Of a stretch of DNA of 6,789 nucleotides, positions 5,712-6,789 are shown piece by piece. The notes beneath the pieces were generated by a model that saw only the letters and a list, made by a program, of their open reading frames with translations, searched no databases and was not told the origin of the DNA. How positions within the stretch are numbered: the first letter of the stretch is position 1; each line of letters opens with the position of its first letter. The stretch lies in NCBI GenBank assembly GCA_902797565.1, contig CADBTO010000048.1, forward strand, positions 1 to 6,789, read 5' to 3'. The position numbers were made by a program, and so were the translations under genes. The stretch comes from an uncultured Lachnospiraceae bacterium (lineage in GTDB: Bacteria; Bacillota; Clostridia; Lachnospirales; Lachnospiraceae).

Positions 5712-6749
5712 ATGGATTTACGAAGCGCAAGCTTTGAAGAACTTTCGGCATTTCTGGACGGGATGGGCGAGCAGCCATTCCGTGCCAGGCAGCTGTTTGC
5801 CTGGCTGCATGAGAAGCAGGCGGCAGATTTGTCCGAAATGTCGAATCTTTCAAAAAAACTGAGGCAGCAGCTTGCGGCGCGGGCCAGGCTGACGACGCTG
5901 CAATGCAGGAAGCGGCAGATATCCAGTCAGGATGGCACGCGGAAGTACCTGCTGGAGCTGCCGGACGGGAATTTTGTGGAAACCGTGTGTATGCGGTACA
6001 AGTATGGCTGCAGTGTTTGTGTGTCGTCGCAGGTGGGCTGCGCGATGGGCTGCCGGTTCTGCGCGTCAACGCTGCATGGCTGTATCCGGAACCTGACAGC
6101 AGGCGAAATGCTGGAGCAGGTCTATGCGGTTTCACGGGATATTGGGGAGCGGATCTCCCATGTGGTGGTCATGGGCATGGGAGAGCCGCTGCTGAATATG
6201 GAGCAGCTGCTGCGTTTCATCCGTTTGCTTTCGGATGAACGGGGGCAGAACCTCAGTGTGCGGTCCGTGACGGTCAGCACCTGCGGGATTGTCCCGGCTA
6301 TGCGGGAGCTTGCCGGGGAGGGGCTGCCGATTACGCTGGCGCTTTCCCTCCACGCTCCTTCCCAGGAAAAGAGGGAGCGGCTGATGCCGGTTGCCCGGCA
6401 GTATGGGATCCGGGAAGTGGTGGACGCATTGTTTTTTTATGCGGAGCAGACCGGGCGGCGTGCGACCGTAGAATATGCCATGATCGCCGGGGAGAATGAC
6501 GGCGGGGAAGACGCGGACCAGCTGGCGGCGCTTTTGAAAAGCGCCGGGGAAGCAAAGCTGGTGCATGTAAACCTCATCCCGCTCAATCCGGTACGGGAAA
6601 ACGCGCTTGCACCGCCCAGCCGCGCGTGCGCGGAGCGTTTTTTGCAGAGGCTCCAGAAACAGGGGATCCCGGCGACGATCCGGCGGGAACTGGGAGCCGA
6701 TATTGACAGCGCCTGCGGGCAGCTGCGGAATCAAAGCACTGGAGTGTAA
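5712..6749 (+). CDS. rlmN: Dual-specificity 23S rRNA A2503 / tRNA A37 C2-methyltransferase RlmN
   Basis: Radical-SAM enzyme that methylates C2 of A2503 in the 23S rRNA peptidyl-transferase region and of A37 in some tRNAs, supporting accurate translation. From ATG 5712 it is 345 residues, normal length; ATG 5703 would add MGF but its ribosome binding site touches the start codon. Domain order: N-terminal helical RNA-binding domain (about 1-85, with PFRARQLFAWLHEK 22-35); conserved Glu90 in GNFVETV; radical-SAM barrel with cluster ligands Cys110, Cys114 and Cys117 in VGCAMGCRFC; Cys103 seven residues earlier in SVCVSSQVGC; SAM-binding GMGEP 155-159; VSTCGIVP 188-195; SLHAP 212-216; LIPLNPV 288-294; and the methyl-carrying Cys335 in GADIDSACGQLR (328-339). 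All mechanistic residues are present. Cfr, a related C8-methylating resistance enzyme, is less likely given the RlmN-type end and the operon context. Within 6613-6643 a hairpin followed by six T resembles a terminator. Confidence 0.97.
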   Translation: MDLRSASFEELSAFLDGMGEQPFRARQLFAWLHEKQAADLSEMSNLSKKLRQQLAARARLTTLQCRKRQISSQDGTRKYLLELPDGNFVETVCMRYKYGCSVCVSSQVGCAMGCRFCASTLHGCIRNLTAGEMLEQVYAVSRDIGERISHVVVMGMGEPLLNMEQLLRFIRLLSDERGQNLSVRSVTVSTCGIVPAMRELAGEGLPITLALSLHAPSQEKRERLMPVARQYGIREVVDALFFYAEQTGRRATVEYAMIAGENDGGEDADQLAALLKSAGEAKLVHVNLIPLNPVRENALAPPSRACAERFLQRLQKQGIPATIRRELGADIDSACGQLRNQSTGV

Positions 6750-6759
6750 GGAGTTCGAA
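6747..6759 (+). repeat. 13-bp ribosome-binding leader, copy 2 (after rlmN)
   Basis: TAAGGAGTTCGAA, identical to 2610-2622; here its TAA is the rlmN stop codon. The contained AAGGAG (6748-6753) lies eight bases before a GTG at 6762, which opens only an eight-codon frame. A third partial copy, AAGGAGTTC, follows at 6776-6784. Confidence 0.6.
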
Positions 6760-6775
6760 GCGTGATAAGCGCACA

Positions 6776-6781
6776 AAGGAG
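6776..6781 (+). promoter_or_regulatory. Ribosome binding site of the next gene, whose start lies at the window edge
   Basis: AAGGAG followed by seven bases and then the last base of the window, an A that is well placed to be the first base of an ATG at 6789. Only this leader is visible. By the conserved order of the B. subtilis and clostridial clusters, the gene is probably a PP2C-type protein phosphatase (prpC/stp), followed by the PrkC kinase; this is inference from synteny, not from coding sequence here. Confidence 0.5.
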
Positions 6782-6789
6782 TTCTTAAA

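Noticed and set aside
5784..5805. 8-bp inverted repeat GCCAGGCA / TGCCTGGC with a six-base loop in rlmN
   Set aside because: It encodes the well-conserved ARQLFAWL segment and has no T-tract or start codon beside it; protein constraint is enough to explain it.
6703..6731. TTGACA near the end of rlmN as a promoter for the next gene
   Set aside because: No acceptable -10 hexamer at 16-19 bases downstream (CGGAAT, GGAATC and similar).

Overview
The window is a compact, fully co-directional (+ strand) housekeeping segment: priA (5'-truncated by the window edge) – def – fmt – zinc metallopeptidase (YugP-like) – rsmB – rlmN, with the ribosome binding site of a seventh gene in the last bases. This order, with a membrane Zn-peptidase between fmt and rsmB, is typical of Clostridia. 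The protein styles and the GC-rich composition suggest a high-GC gut-type Lachnospiraceae member; family level is inference, Firmicutes/Clostridia is fairly secure. There is no sign of a mobile element, phage, CRISPR array, tRNA or rRNA.

Layout: 2-1981 PriA replication-restart helicase, lacking its N-terminus; 2036-2587 peptide deformylase; 2626-3567 methionyl-tRNA formyltransferase; 3567-4280 membrane Zn-peptidase, overlapping the fmt stop by one base; 4273-5679 16S rRNA m5C967 methyltransferase RsmB, overlapping the peptidase by 8 bases; 5712-6749 RlmN radical-SAM 23S/tRNA m2A methyltransferase; 6750-6789 the leader of the next gene, which in Bacillus subtilis and clostridia is the PP2C phosphatase prpC/stp followed by the PrkC kinase. 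Gaps are 54, 38, -1, -8 and 32 bases, so this is almost certainly one operon. No gap exceeds 300 bases.

Functionally, Fmt formylates initiator Met-tRNA and Def removes the formyl group from the nascent chain, while RsmB and RlmN modify the ribosome (RlmN also tRNA). The operon is therefore mainly a translation initiation and ribosome maturation unit, headed by a replication-restart helicase. The peptidase is the member whose role is unclear.

The genes are ordinary, and I see no new system of genes. The second-look items are small. They are a hairpin-rich GC-rich insertion translated in frame inside rsmB; a strong hairpin at codons 7-12 of def; an acidic-then-basic tail on Def; a promoter-like sequence inside priA; a terminator-like hairpin plus T-tract inside the end of rlmN; and a duplicated ribosome-binding leader with an 8-codon mini-ORF before the next gene.
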